Source: an uncultured Methanobrevibacter sp. (lineage in GTDB: Archaea > Methanobacteriota > Methanobacteria > Methanobacteriales > Methanobacteriaceae). From it: a stretch of 43,164 nt of DNA. The notes beneath the pieces are model-generated. The model did no database searches and was not told where the DNA came from. It saw only the letters and a list, made by a program, of their open reading frames with translations. The stretch is taken from positions 1 to 43,164 of the forward strand of contig NZ_CAJOKH010000033.1 of assembly GCF_905235195.1 (NCBI RefSeq). Direction: 5' to 3'. How positions within the stretch are numbered: the stretch's first letter is position 1; each line of letters starts with the position of its first letter. Positions 25,475 to 34,907 of this stretch are shown one piece after another. A program made the translations under genes and the position numbers.

Positions 25475-28210
25475 CTAGGACGTAGTCCCATTTGTAGAAT
25501 TCGAAACATCAACAGTTGAAGAGGAGCTTCTTCCTCCTGCAGCCGTATTTTCAAAATTAACTTGCCACAATGAAACACCATTTGCCATATGTACCTGAGT
25601 AAATATGTCTTGACCATAACCACCTAAAAGATACAATCGAGTAAACATCGAATCAACAAGTTCATTACTCATTAATACAGCATTGTATGTACCATTATAT
25701 CCAAATACGTATAAGGTGTAATTACCATCACTAGCACCTTTAATACTTTCATTTTTAACAAGATAACCATCTTCAATAACAAGTAGATTACTTGCTTTTA
25801 ATGGATTATAGGTAGAACCATTTAGTTTAACTTCACTACCATTATTAGCAAATTTAGATACTATTTGAGCGCTAGTATTATTAGAGCTACCTCTTGTAAT
25901 TTTAGCAGTGAAATTAATACCAAACTCTTCATGCATTGGTATTTCACCTGTTTGGCCCGAAGCATTAAGAACTGTTTGGTTTTTACCAGTGTAGTATTGG
26001 TAGGCTTCTGTTTCATCACCATCAAATTTCCAATTACCAAAGTAAGTCCACCAACCTGCTTTTGCAAGCATATCTGAACTTGCAACAAATATAACTGGTT
26101 TTGGATTATCAGGGTGCGTAAGCTTTATAATAGCCGCAGAATCCCCACTTGAAACATGGTATTTACTTTGTAAAGTACTTTGAGCTTCAGATTTAGACTG
26201 AGGTAAAATTTCATTTAGTATTTTTACAGTAGTACCATTACTTCCATTAGTATAAGGAATCAATTGATTATATATTGGATCATAACCGCTAGTACCAAGC
26301 ATTCTGAAAATACCTGCAGATAATTCTAAATTATCCGTTGTCATTGCATGACCTAGCCAATAGGCCCTACCTTCTGAACCTTGCATACCTCCATCAAATA
26401 TGGTTTGTCTATCTGCTGCAATCTCAAATAAATAACCGAAATCCCACCATGAGCTTATTACTGTATCATTAGCTTGATTTTGTTTGATCCATTCCATAGA
26501 ATTCCACATATCATCATTAGTACCTGGAACAATATTTTGGCTAGTTAAGTGAGCAAAACATACTGTTGGAGAAACAATAGCTAAGAATATACAGAATATT
26601 GCTAGATATTTTGTATATGGTATATCATTATAAACCAAGGGTTTTTTAAGTTGATATAAAATTGCAGCAATAATAATAAGTGCTACCATTAAAACAATAC
26701 CGAAAATATGATTTACTTGGACAATAATAGGATAAGATCCGATAATTGCAGCTATAATAATCGTAGCTATAATTTTTTTATCATCTATTCTTCTAGCCTT
26801 AATATAATCTGCAGCATAACCTACAAAAATACCTGTAAGTATCCCAAATGGTAAGATTAATAATGTAATAAACCTTGCACCTTGAGTTACTGCAACTGCA
26901 GCTGAAAATGTCCATACAATAAATAATGTTAAGTACAATATCGTTTCTTTTCTTGATTTAACAACCTCATCTTGAGAGGCGAATTCAACAATATCACTAA
27001 GAGAGAAAGAAAACCTTTTATCAGCTTTTTTAGAAGTTGATTCTCTTAGATTTTTAGGTAATTTACCTGTAGAAGTTTTATTTGTAGAGGTTTTACTTAA
27101 TTTAAATAATCTGCTCACATATATGTAAAGAACTATTAAAGCAGCGAATAAACAAGTTATACCTCCAATACCGTTTATAGCAGCACCAGTATTAGCTAAG
27201 AAAGATCCTGATAATCCACCAGATATTAATGCTGGAACTTGAAGCTCTGCAACAGATACTCCTACATTAGGAAAACCAGTAAGAGTGGTTGTAGCTTGTA
27301 ATGAGAAACCTCCTAAAACATTATTGACAATACCAAATACTCCAGAACTATCAACAATAGTCAGTGCAATTACAAGTAAAACAACAAGACCGATTATTGA
27401 TAATACTTCACGTTGTAAAAGATATTCCTTAATCTTGCTTGAAAGAGAAACATTCTCATGAGAATGCTTAATATTCATATAAAAATTAAGTATTAAGTAC
27501 ACTACAATAAATAAAGCTAACATAGCTATGTAAAATACATAACCATCCCAAGACTCTGCAAATCCCATAATAGATAAAACTGAAAGTATTACAAATAATA
27601 TTTTATATATCTTCCTATCCGACCGAATACTTTCAATGAAAAATAGAATCGTGAACAGTGGGAATATAAAAATAAACATATCTGTATCAAAGAAACCCGG
27701 GAATGTGTGTGCAAAGTAGTTAGGAGACAATGCAATAAGTAAAGATGCGGCTATTGCACCATAATCATTAGTAACTCTCCTTACAATAGCATAGGCAGGA
27801 ATAACTGCTAAACAAGATATAATAGCTCCCGTCCAAAAAGCTACGGTTTTAACATCAAAATCACCGAATAACTGAGCTAAATTATACATCCATGACGTAG
27901 TCACACCAATACCCATTTTATATGTAGTATTCATACCATAAGGAGAAAATCTGTGATTATCCACCTGAGTGTTATTAACCAAAGTATCTCCATAGTAACC
28001 ATGATCAATATAATTCTGAGTCATCCTTAAGTTATAATATGAATCCATCTCTGAAAAGTAAGGAAGACCAGATGAATCAACATATTCTGCTTTCATATCA
28101 GAAGGGAGTCCATTTAATTCTATTGCTGGAGCCCTTAATGCAAATACAAAAGCTAAAAGTATGAGGACGATTACTACAGATTTAATTATATTCTTTGTAT
28201 TAGTATTCAT
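25475..28210 (-). CDS. aglB: Oligosaccharyltransferase AglB (STT3 family)
   Basis: A 911-residue membrane enzyme that transfers lipid-linked glycan to Asn in N-x-S/T sequons of exported proteins. The N-terminal half holds about a dozen membrane spans, with the first acidic loop motif EMDSYYNLRMT and the second, FFDTDMF. The catalytic WWDFG motif is at residues 588-592, starting the soluble C-terminal domain. It is likely to glycosylate the surface proteins encoded in this genome, many of which are rich in sequons. AGAGGATTTT precedes the ATG. A stem-loop terminator follows, separating it from the GTPase gene downstream. Confidence 0.95.
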   Translation of the reverse strand: MNTNTKNIIKSVVIVLILLAFVFALRAPAIELNGLPSDMKAEYVDSSGLPYFSEMDSYYNLRMTQNYIDHGYYGDTLVNNTQVDNHRFSPYGMNTTYKMGIGVTTSWMYNLAQLFGDFDVKTVAFWTGAIISCLAVIPAYAIVRRVTNDYGAIAASLLIALSPNYFAHTFPGFFDTDMFIFIFPLFTILFFIESIRSDRKIYKILFVILSVLSIMGFAESWDGYVFYIAMLALFIVVYLILNFYMNIKHSHENVSLSSKIKEYLLQREVLSIIGLVVLLVIALTIVDSSGVFGIVNNVLGGFSLQATTTLTGFPNVGVSVAELQVPALISGGLSGSFLANTGAAINGIGGITCLFAALIVLYIYVSRLFKLSKTSTNKTSTGKLPKNLRESTSKKADKRFSFSLSDIVEFASQDEVVKSRKETILYLTLFIVWTFSAAVAVTQGARFITLLILPFGILTGIFVGYAADYIKARRIDDKKIIATIIIAAIIGSYPIIVQVNHIFGIVLMVALIIIAAILYQLKKPLVYNDIPYTKYLAIFCIFLAIVSPTVCFAHLTSQNIVPGTNDDMWNSMEWIKQNQANDTVISSWWDFGYLFEIAADRQTIFDGGMQGSEGRAYWLGHAMTTDNLELSAGIFRMLGTSGYDPIYNQLIPYTNGSNGTTVKILNEILPQSKSEAQSTLQSKYHVSSGDSAAIIKLTHPDNPKPVIFVASSDMLAKAGWWTYFGNWKFDGDETEAYQYYTGKNQTVLNASGQTGEIPMHEEFGINFTAKITRGSSNNTSAQIVSKFANNGSEVKLNGSTYNPLKASNLLVIEDGYLVKNESIKGASDGNYTLYVFGYNGTYNAVLMSNELVDSMFTRLYLLGGYGQDIFTQVHMANGVSLWQVNFENTAAGGRSSSSTVDVSNSTNGTTS

Positions 28211-28594
28211 AAAATCCTCTGTTACATTTCTAATTAAAAAATTTTTTAAAAAGTTTTAAATTAAGTATACCTAATTTAAAAAAATTAATGATATTAAATT
28301 TAAATTAAATAAAATATTTATTTATTATATTAAAATTAATAAAAAATTATTGAATTTAAAATTAATTCAAGATTTAAAATTAATTATTCAAATAATATTT
28401 AAATATTATTCATTAATAATATTCTTTTTTAATGTTTTTAAATATATGTATTTATTTTTAAATAAATATTATAAAACTAAAAAAATTAAAAAAAATAAAA
28501 ATAAATTTTAATCATTAATTGTTATTTATAAAAAAATTAATGTTCTAATTAGTTTAATAAAAAATAAGAAAAATAAAAAGATTATTATAAAAAG
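28211..28594. other. Gap upstream of aglB with palindromes
   Basis: About 380 bp with no ORF. It contains a 20-bp perfect palindrome AATAATATTTAAATATTATT (28391-28410), a TATTTATTT-TT-AAATAAATA hairpin (28449-28468), and two copies of ATTTAAAATTAATT about 19 bp apart near 28353-28386. The promoter of aglB should lie in the left part. Confidence 0.45.
28558..28592 (-). terminator. T-rich terminator after topA
   Basis: Immediately past the topA stop, the minus strand has several T4-T6 runs (CTTTTTATTTTTCTTATTTT). Confidence 0.5.
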
Positions 28595-30760
28595 CTACTC
28601 CTGTTTAGATTCTTCAAGTGCTTTATCCAACTCATCAACATTACATGTGAATCTACAACTAGGAAAACCTCTACAACCTATAAATTCACCATAACGCCCA
28701 TGCCTTTTAATTAATTCTTTACCACACTTAGGGCAAGTTCCCACTACTTCAAGAACTTTATTCGTTTTTACATTTTCCTTACCACAATTAGGATCAAGAC
28801 AAGCATGTTGACGTGGTTTACCATAGGAAATAATAGGAAGGCCACAAGTAGGACATTTCTTTTTAAGGAAGTTAGCGCCTTTTGGAAGATTATAAATTAC
28901 TCTACAATCAGGATAATTAGAACAACCTACAAAACTATTTTTAGTTTTTGGAGAGTATCTTTTAATTAAATCTCCGCCACATGCACATTTACCAACAATC
29001 TGGCTTTTCATATATGCATCATAAAGTTTTGGGCCAATATCCTCCTCATTTTTTTGAATATCAGAAAGGATGCTACGAACCTCATAATATGCATCATCTA
29101 CAAGTTTTCCCCTTGTAAGTTTGCTGTCTCTAATTTTATCTAAATCCTTTTCAAAATTACGAGTTAACTCTTCTGAGGTAATATCCTTACAATATTCTTC
29201 TAAAGTATCAATAATATTTTCACCTAACTGATTAACCTCAATTTTTTTACCAGATATATATTTTCTATCATAAAGTTTATCAATAATATCTGCACGTGTA
29301 GCTTTAGTTCCCAATTCTCTTTTTTCAAGTTCTTTAATAAGAGAGGCTTCATTATACCTTGCAGGAGGTTTAGTTTCCTTCTCTTCAGATACTATATCTT
29401 TTACTTTAACCTTATCTCCTTTTTTAAGATCTGGAAAACTATCATTTTCTACCTTTTTAAATGGATAATGAGCTAACCATCCCATTTTAGAGACTCTTTT
29501 ACGTTTAAATTCAAAACCTTCCTCTGCAACATTAAGATTAACTTTCATAGTTTCAAGTTCAGATTCAGTTGAAAAAACACTTATAAATCTATAAACTATT
29601 AAATCATAAATCTTTTGCTCATCCTTATCTAATTTTTCAGGAAGTACTCCTGTAGGGTGAATTGCAGGGTGAGCAGCATCAGTTTTTTTACCTTCATTTG
29701 GTTTTAATTTTTTAGGTAAATCTGTAATGTGTTTTTTATACTCCTCATTTTGAGAAAGATTAATTAAAATATTTTTATAATTTAAAGATTCTGGTAATTT
29801 TTGAGAAGAAGTACGAGGGTATGAAGTGTATCCTCCAGTATATAAATTCTGAGCAATAAGCTGAGTTTTTTTAGGAGAAAATCCAAAAACAGAATGGGAT
29901 TCAGATTGAAGGCCTCCTAAATCAAAAGGTATTGGAGGTTTTCTAATAGTTCTTGAGATTTTAACACTACTTACATCAGCATTTGAACCTTTACAATTTT
30001 TATAAATATTTTCTGCACGCTGTTTATCAAAGATTTTACCATCTACATGATCTGCTATAATTTCATTTTCAAGTAATGCTTTAATTAACCAGTAAGGTTC
30101 TGGAACAAACTTTTTGATTTCTTTTTCTCTTTTTGTAAGTATGGAAAGAGTAGGAGTTTGAACACGACCTGCTGATAATTTTAAGTATTTTGATTTTGAT
30201 TTTCTAACAGATAACATTAAAGCTTTTGAAATATTAACACCAAAATAATAATCCAATATATGTCTTGCAATACCACTTTCAACCTGTGGCATATCTAAAT
30301 CTATTTTATTGTCGTATGCTTCAAGTAAATCTTTTTTTGTTAAAGTGGAAAATTTCATTCTAGAAACTTGAGAGAAATCTTTAATACCGCATGCATATTT
30401 TAATGCATTAAAACCAATTAAGGTTCCTTCAACATCATAATCACAAGCATGAGTAAAAGAATCTGCATCCTTTGCAAATTTCTTTATTGCATTTAAATAA
30501 TCTTTAGTAAATCTACTGGATTTATTTATTTCAAATGCAGGTACCCATTCCAAATCAAAATAATATGTGTCTCTGGAATTTTTAGGACTTAATGAATATA
30601 AATGACCAACTGCAGAAACAATTACAATATTGTTACCATCCTTTTCCAATTCCCAATAATTAACTTTTTTATTATATCTACCTTTTTTAGGATGGCTTGA
30701 TAAAGCTTGAGCAATTTTCTCAGCTGCTTTTGGTTTCTCACAAATAATTAATTCATTCAT
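28595..30760 (-). CDS. topA: DNA topoisomerase I (type IA)
   Basis: A 721-residue type IA topoisomerase. It has an N-terminal TOPRIM domain ([18 protein letters not shown], with the acidic triad in CDYDVEG), the active-site tyrosine Y314 in [10 protein letters not shown], and C-terminal zinc ribbons: CACGG...CSNYPDC, CPTCG...CLDPNC and CPKCG...CRGFPSC. It relaxes negative supercoils. GTGATAAAAA precedes the ATG. Length and domain order are normal for Methanobacteriales. Confidence 0.96.
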   Translation of the reverse strand: MNELIICEKPKAAEKIAQALSSHPKKGRYNKKVNYWELEKDGNNIVIVSAVGHLYSLSPKNSRDTYYFDLEWVPAFEINKSSRFTKDYLNAIKKFAKDADSFTHACDYDVEGTLIGFNALKYACGIKDFSQVSRMKFSTLTKKDLLEAYDNKIDLDMPQVESGIARHILDYYFGVNISKALMLSVRKSKSKYLKLSAGRVQTPTLSILTKREKEIKKFVPEPYWLIKALLENEIIADHVDGKIFDKQRAENIYKNCKGSNADVSSVKISRTIRKPPIPFDLGGLQSESHSVFGFSPKKTQLIAQNLYTGGYTSYPRTSSQKLPESLNYKNILINLSQNEEYKKHITDLPKKLKPNEGKKTDAAHPAIHPTGVLPEKLDKDEQKIYDLIVYRFISVFSTESELETMKVNLNVAEEGFEFKRKRVSKMGWLAHYPFKKVENDSFPDLKKGDKVKVKDIVSEEKETKPPARYNEASLIKELEKRELGTKATRADIIDKLYDRKYISGKKIEVNQLGENIIDTLEEYCKDITSEELTRNFEKDLDKIRDSKLTRGKLVDDAYYEVRSILSDIQKNEEDIGPKLYDAYMKSQIVGKCACGGDLIKRYSPKTKNSFVGCSNYPDCRVIYNLPKGANFLKKKCPTCGLPIISYGKPRQHACLDPNCGKENVKTNKVLEVVGTCPKCGKELIKRHGRYGEFIGCRGFPSCRFTCNVDELDKALEESKQE

Positions 30761-31100
30761 TTTTTATCACATTAAAATTTGATTTTAAAAAAATCATAAT
30801 ATTAAAATTTGAAAAATTTAATTAAATTTTCAAAAAATATAAATAAATTTATTTGACTTTAAACTTAGATTATTATTGAGATTTCATATTAATTTATTAA
30901 AATATGTAGTAAAATCCCGACAATTATAAATTTAAGTAAATTTATTAAAATTTTTAAAGAAATAATAAGTTAAGTTTATTAAAAATTTTAGAATAAAAGA
31001 CTTTAAATCTTCTTACTTTTATCTAATATACAATTAATATATATAAAATTTTTCATTAAAATTAAATTGCACTAATACTAAGATGTTATATTTTCTAAAA

Positions 31101-31275
31101 GAGTGAAAAGAAAAAATGCCCTATTTATAAATATATATTATAATGAGTGAAAAGAAGATTCCTTATATTATATATTATATTATTATAGACGAAAAGAAAA
31201 TACCTTATTTTATTATGTATATTATAAAATATGATTAAAAAGAATAATTCTTTATATTATTATTAATGATTGAAT
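31101..31275. repeat. Four degenerate tandem repeats, 43-45 bp period
   Basis: Units begin at 31101 (GAGTGAAAAGAAAAAATGCC), 31145 (GAGTGAAAAGAAGATTCCTT), 31188 (GACGAAAAGAAAATACCTT) and 31233 (GATTAAAAAGAATAATTCTT). Each is followed by a TAT/ATA-rich half. The spacings are 44, 43 and 45 bp. The purine-rich GA-GAAAAGAA head is the conserved part and it decays from left to right. The period is not a multiple of 3 and no frame is open, so it is not coding. It is not a CRISPR array: the variable halves are simple A/T sequence. Confidence 0.75.
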
Positions 31276-31464
31276 ATTAATTTAAAAAATAAATTATGTT
31301 TTAATTCGTATAATGTTAATTTTTAAAGAAAATTAATGATAAAATAAGTTTAGATATTTAAAAATCATTAATAATAGTCATTATTATTTGATAATAAATA
31401 AAAATCATGACTTTTTTAAGAACATGGCTTAAAATAAGAAAAATAGTGGCTTTAATTAAAAAAC

Positions 31465-31503
31465 AATCCTAAAAATAAAATAAAATAAAAGAAAAAAGAT
31501 ATA
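31465..31503 (-). terminator. T-rich terminator after serB
   Basis: The minus strand after the serB stop reads CTTTTTTCTTTTATTTTATT and continues T-rich for about 40 bp, an archaeal oligo-T terminator. Confidence 0.5.
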
Positions 31504-31512
31504 AACATTAGT

Positions 31513-33183
31513 TTATATCATACTTTTGTAAAAGTAAAAGCTCTTCTGTAGATAATTTTTTACCGTGTTTAAATTTATCAAAGATATTTTTTCAGCTTTC
31601 TCTTTTTCTTCAGTGTTTTTCTTTGGAGCAGATTGTTTTGAATTTGATTTACGTTTTCTTGGTCTAGAAGTACCAAGTTTTTTATTAATTACATGAATTT
31701 CACTTAAAACTAATTTAAATTCTTCATGTTTACTAGATGCAGCTTTTCTAGCTTCAACAAAAGATTTATGAGCTTCATCTGCAGCAGCCCTAATTTCATC
31801 AGTTTTTCTGAAATAGTGTAACATTTGTTCATGAGCTTCTTGAGCTTGTTCTGAAAGTTCAACAACTCTAGCATGATGATCTTCAGATTCTTTTCTAAAT
31901 TCTTGAGCTTGTTCTTTATTTTTATCATCTTCATGAACATCCATTAATTGTTTACGAAGGTCATTTGCATTTTTAACAAGCTGATTTTCTTTTTTAATAT
32001 CTAAAACTCTAGTTTCAATGATCTTATCAATCTTTTTGATTTCATTTTCGAGTTTGACTTTATCTTTTTTACCTGAGGACCATTCTAAGTTTTTAAGGTC
32101 TTTATTCGCTTTATTACGCAACTTTTTTTCTGCTTCAACTTCCTTGTTAATTGTATTACGTTGGTCTCTAAACTCAATAGCTTTGTTTAAATTTTCTTTT
32201 AAGGAATCATTCAATTCATCACGGATTTTACGTTGTTCTTTAGCAACCCTGTTGTAATGTTCCCTTTCTTCTACAATTTTAGCGATTTGTTCTTCTTTTT
32301 CAACTTTTTGTTGTTTTACACCTTCAATAGTGTCTGCAAGAACAAAATCATCGTTAAATTCTATAATTTCCTCATCAGCTTCTTCAGATTCAGCTTCAAC
32401 ATCAGCTGCTTCTTCATCTTCAGAAACTTCTTCATCTACTACATCTTCAGCTTCAGCTCTAACAGATTCATCTTCAACATCATCTGCAGTTTCATCGTTT
32501 GCTTCAACAGTTTCATCTTCAACAACTTCTTCTTCAGCTTCAGCATCTTCAGTAGCTTTTGCTTCAATAACAGGTAAAATTGTAGTTAAATCTTCTTCAT
32601 CAACAATGATATCAGCAATTTCTTTAACTGCTGGTTTTGCATTAAATGCAATACCTAATCCTGCAGCTTCAATAATGGAAATATCATTAGCTCCATCACC
32701 AATAGCCACACATTCTTCTAAAGAAATATCTTTATTTGCAATATAATTATTTAAAACATCAAGTTTAGAACCGGAAACTAAATCCCCATTTACTTCACCA
32801 GTTAATACACCATCTTCTTCTACTAATGAATTTACAAAAATACCATCAACTCCTAATTTTTCTTTTAATGGGTCAGCAATAATATCAAAACTACCACTAA
32901 TAATAATTACCTCATAATCATTATCTTTTAAGGATTTGACAGTCTCTTCAGCACCATTTGTGAGAGGGATTTTTTCTCTTAATTCAACAATATCTTCAAC
33001 AGAAACACCTTCAAGAAGTTTTACTCTTTCTTGAATTGAAGTTTCAAAGTCGAGTTCACCATGCATTGCCTTATCAGTAATTTCAGCAATTTGATCTTCT
33101 ACATTTGCAATTTTCCCTATTTCATCTATTGCTTCTCCATTCATTATAACATTATCTAAGTCAAATACTATAAGTTTAATCAA
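31513..33183 (-). CDS. serB: Phosphoserine phosphatase-like HAD protein fused to a long coiled coil
   Basis: A 556-residue product. Residues 1-205 form a SerB-type HAD domain: nucleophile motif DLDNV (D8, D10), SGSFD, a lysine in SGSKLDVL, and GDGANDISII. An Asp/Glu/Ala-rich linker follows (about 206-290), then roughly 230 residues of charged coiled coil like archaeal COG1340 proteins, then a basic tail. It may make serine or dephosphorylate another substrate. The TTG at 33183 (GGTGATCGTT before it) gives MIKLIVFDLD; the longer frame is not needed. The annotated C-terminus (SLINLNTVKNYLQ...) looks wrong: one base re-read at an A6 tract (31587-31592) gives IFDKFKHGKKLSTEELLLLQ and a stop at 31508. 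The 12-bp gap from TBP suggests one operon. Confidence 0.85.
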   Translation of the reverse strand: MIKLIVFDLDNVIMNGEAIDEIGKIANVEDQIAEITDKAMHGELDFETSIQERVKLLEGVSVEDIVELREKIPLTNGAEETVKSLKDNDYEVIIISGSFDIIADPLKEKLGVDGIFVNSLVEEDGVLTGEVNGDLVSGSKLDVLNNYIANKDISLEECVAIGDGANDISIIEAAGLGIAFNAKPAVKEIADIIVDEEDLTTILPVIEAKATEDAEAEEEVVEDETVEANDETADDVEDESVRAEAEDVVDEEVSEDEEAADVEAESEEADEEIIEFNDDFVLADTIEGVKQQKVEKEEQIAKIVEEREHYNRVAKEQRKIRDELNDSLKENLNKAIEFRDQRNTINKEVEAEKKLRNKANKDLKNLEWSSGKKDKVKLENEIKKIDKIIETRVLDIKKENQLVKNANDLRKQLMDVHEDDKNKEQAQEFRKESEDHHARVVELSEQAQEAHEQMLHYFRKTDEIRAAADEAHKSFVEARKAASSKHEEFKLVLSEIHVINKKLGTSRPRKRKSNSKQSAPKKNTEEKEKAEKISLINLNTVKNYLQKSFYFYKSMI

Positions 33184-33195
33184 AACGATCACCAA

Positions 33196-33741
33196 TTATA
33201 TTAAATCCAACTCTTTAAGCCTGTCGTAAGCTCTTTCTACTCCAAGCTTAGCATCGCTACGAGTTTTTGCACCGGTACAGACAACTTTTCCTGAACCGAA
33301 TAATAATAAAACTACTTTAGGATCAGTTAGACGATATACTAAACCAGGGAACTGTTCTGGTTCATATTCGGTGTTTTCTAATTCTAAAGCAACAGCTTCT
33401 AAATTTAATGCAGATTCCAAATCTGCTGAAGCTACAATATTTTGAATTTTAATTTCAAACTCATGAGGAATTTCTTTATCAATGACCCTCATAAGATCAA
33501 CAGTTTTTTTAATAGCTAACTTTGAGTCATCTATAGATTTAGCACCAGTACATACTAATTTACCTGAACTAAAAATCAAAGCAGCAGTTTTTGGATCTTT
33601 AAGTTTGAAAACTAAACCAGGGAATTGCTCGCGGTTAAAATCTACATCAGGTAAATTCTTAGCAACTTCAGTAAGTACTATATCTTTACCAATACTAGCA
33701 GAAGACACAATGTTTTCTATTTTGATATCAACATCGGTCAT
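33196..33741 (-). CDS. tbp: TATA-box binding protein
   Basis: A 181-residue TBP with the two direct repeats of the saddle fold. Repeat 1 contains FPGLVFKLKDPKTAALIFSS and GKLVCTGAKS; repeat 2 contains FPGLVYRLTDPKVVLLLFGS and GKVVCTGAKT. It nucleates archaeal transcription initiation with TFB. TTTGGAGGTTTATA precedes the ATG. SerB follows 12 bp downstream, with its ribosome site just past the TBP stop. Confidence 0.97.
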   Translation of the reverse strand: MTDVDIKIENIVSSASIGKDIVLTEVAKNLPDVDFNREQFPGLVFKLKDPKTAALIFSSGKLVCTGAKSIDDSKLAIKKTVDLMRVIDKEIPHEFEIKIQNIVASADLESALNLEAVALELENTEYEPEQFPGLVYRLTDPKVVLLLFGSGKVVCTGAKTRSDAKLGVERAYDRLKELDLI

Positions 33742-33783
33742 TATAAACCTCCAAATTATATTTTTAAAAAAAAGTAAGTAAAT

Positions 33784-33797
33784 ATTTTATATATAAT
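33784..33797 (-). promoter_or_regulatory. TATA-box candidate for the tbp-serB operon
   Basis: Read on the minus strand, TTATATATAAAATA lies about 43 bp before the tbp ATG, close to the archaeal TATA consensus and spacing with a short leader. Confidence 0.5.
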
Positions 33798-33972
33798 TTG
33801 AAAAATAAGTAAATCAAATATTAAATTAAAATTTTTACTATACATAACTTTGTATTTAAATAGTATATAAACTTAATTAAAAATAAATTTTTTTATCATT
33901 AAATATACAATATAAAAAATAATATAAGTTTATTAAAAAATCTTTAGAAAAATTGAAAGGAAAGTTATTAGA

Positions 33973-34527
33973 ATGATTGAAGTTGAAGCCAAAGCAAAAA
34001 TTGATAATTTTGAGAATATGCGTAATAGGATATTTAAATTAAATGCTTTAAAAATTAAAGAAGAACATCAAAAAGATATATATTTTAATAGTCCTATAAA
34101 AGACTTTGCAAAAACTGATGAAGCTTTAAGGATTAGAAAAACCTCATCTGAAAAAGGAAACCATATATTCATTACTTATAAAGGACCTAAAATTGATGAA
34201 AAAAGCAAAACTCGTAAAGAAGTTGAAATGGAAATAGAAAGTGAAATGAAAGCAGAAAAAATCTTTGAATCATTAGGTTTTAAAGCTGTTCGAAAAGTTA
34301 TAAAAGATAGAGAATATTTCCAATATGAAAATTACGAAATAAGTCTTGATAATGTTTATGGTTTAAGTCCCTATATGGAAATAGAAACAGTAGTTGAGGA
34401 AGGTGCCGATTACACCAAAGCCCAAGAAGAAATTTTTAAATTATTTGAAAAATTAGGTATAACAGATGGTTTTGAGAGAACTTCATATTTAGAACTACTT
34501 GAAAACCTTGATAATAAGAAAAATTAA
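33973..34527 (+). CDS. cyaB: CYTH-domain protein (class IV adenylate cyclase CyaB-like)
   Basis: A 184-residue CYTH protein. The signature ExExK appears as EVEAKAK near the N-terminus. DEALRIRKTS, FITYKGPKID, TRKEVEMEIE, VRKVIKDREYF and ISLDNVYGLSPYMEIETV supply the tunnel of Arg/Lys/Glu residues that binds triphosphates and metals. CYTH enzymes include class IV adenylate cyclases, thiamine triphosphatases and tripolyphosphatases; archaeal members are often called CyaB, but inorganic triphosphatase activity is equally likely. AGGAAAGTTATT precedes the ATG. Confidence 0.88.
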   Translation: MIEVEAKAKIDNFENMRNRIFKLNALKIKEEHQKDIYFNSPIKDFAKTDEALRIRKTSSEKGNHIFITYKGPKIDEKSKTRKEVEMEIESEMKAEKIFESLGFKAVRKVIKDREYFQYENYEISLDNVYGLSPYMEIETVVEEGADYTKAQEEIFKLFEKLGITDGFERTSYLELLENLDNKKN

Positions 34528-34550
34528 CTAAATTAGATTTATCGATTATT

Positions 34551-34560
34551 CTTTTTTTAT
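34551..34560 (+). terminator. T-run terminator after the CYTH gene
   Basis: CTTTTTTTAT lies 24 bp after the stop codon. Confidence 0.45.
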
Positions 34561-34907
34561 TCCATCTAAATTAAAGATTCGATAATAAACTTAATAAATA
34601 TAAATATCTATTTCATTAAAAAATGAAACATTAGGCCTTAACTAAGCTTATTGTCTAATCCTTTAAATACTCAAAGAACAAATATGATAAATATTTAAAT
34701 ATTTTTATAAATTTAAAAATTTTTTATAATCTTAAATTAGTTATCCATAAGAATTACATAATCTGAATAAACAAAATTAGTTTAAAACTTTTATCCATAA
34801 GAATTAAATAAATTAAATAAATTAAATAAATAGATTTATTGAATATATTTCGAGTATATGGTTTTAAAAGATAATATTAAAATTGAAAAAGCAATGGAGT
34901 GAGAGAT
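34561..34907. promoter_or_regulatory. Leader region of aksA
   Basis: About 350 bp without a gene. The right half holds an exact 16-bp direct repeat (listed separately), a short AAATAAATT-type run (about 34802-34830) and the GGAGTG ribosome site of aksA. Confidence 0.4.
34741..34806. repeat. Exact 16-bp direct repeat upstream of aksA
   Basis: TTATCCATAAGAATTA occurs at 34741-34756 and again at 34791-34806, exactly 50 bp apart, roughly 100-165 bp before the aksA start. Two identical copies on the same face region suggest operator sites for a regulator of aksA. Confidence 0.6.

Larger units (their letters stand above)
30761..31512. other. Large gene-free gap upstream of topA
   Basis: About 750 bp, the longest gap without any gene or gene remnant. 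It includes a four-copy degenerate tandem repeat (separate entry) in the middle and a T-rich terminator for serB at the right end. No ORF with start signals and no recognisable stable RNA is seen. Confidence 0.5.

Noticed and set aside
31101-31275. CRISPR array.
   Set aside because: Repeats are degenerate, A/T-rich and only four; the intervening sequence is simple A/T and not spacer-like. No cas genes nearby.
30761-31512. Stable RNA gene (RNase P RNA, 7S RNA, tRNA) in the large gap.
   Set aside because: Such RNAs are G+C-rich islands even in A/T-rich genomes; no such island, and no cloverleaf or GTTCGA-type motif is visible here or in other gaps.
32330-32746. 138-codon Ser/Ala-rich open frame on the plus strand.
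   Set aside because: It is the antisense of the Asp/Glu-rich linker of serB; GAA/GAT/GCT codons read backwards give Ser/Thr/Ala. No start signals.
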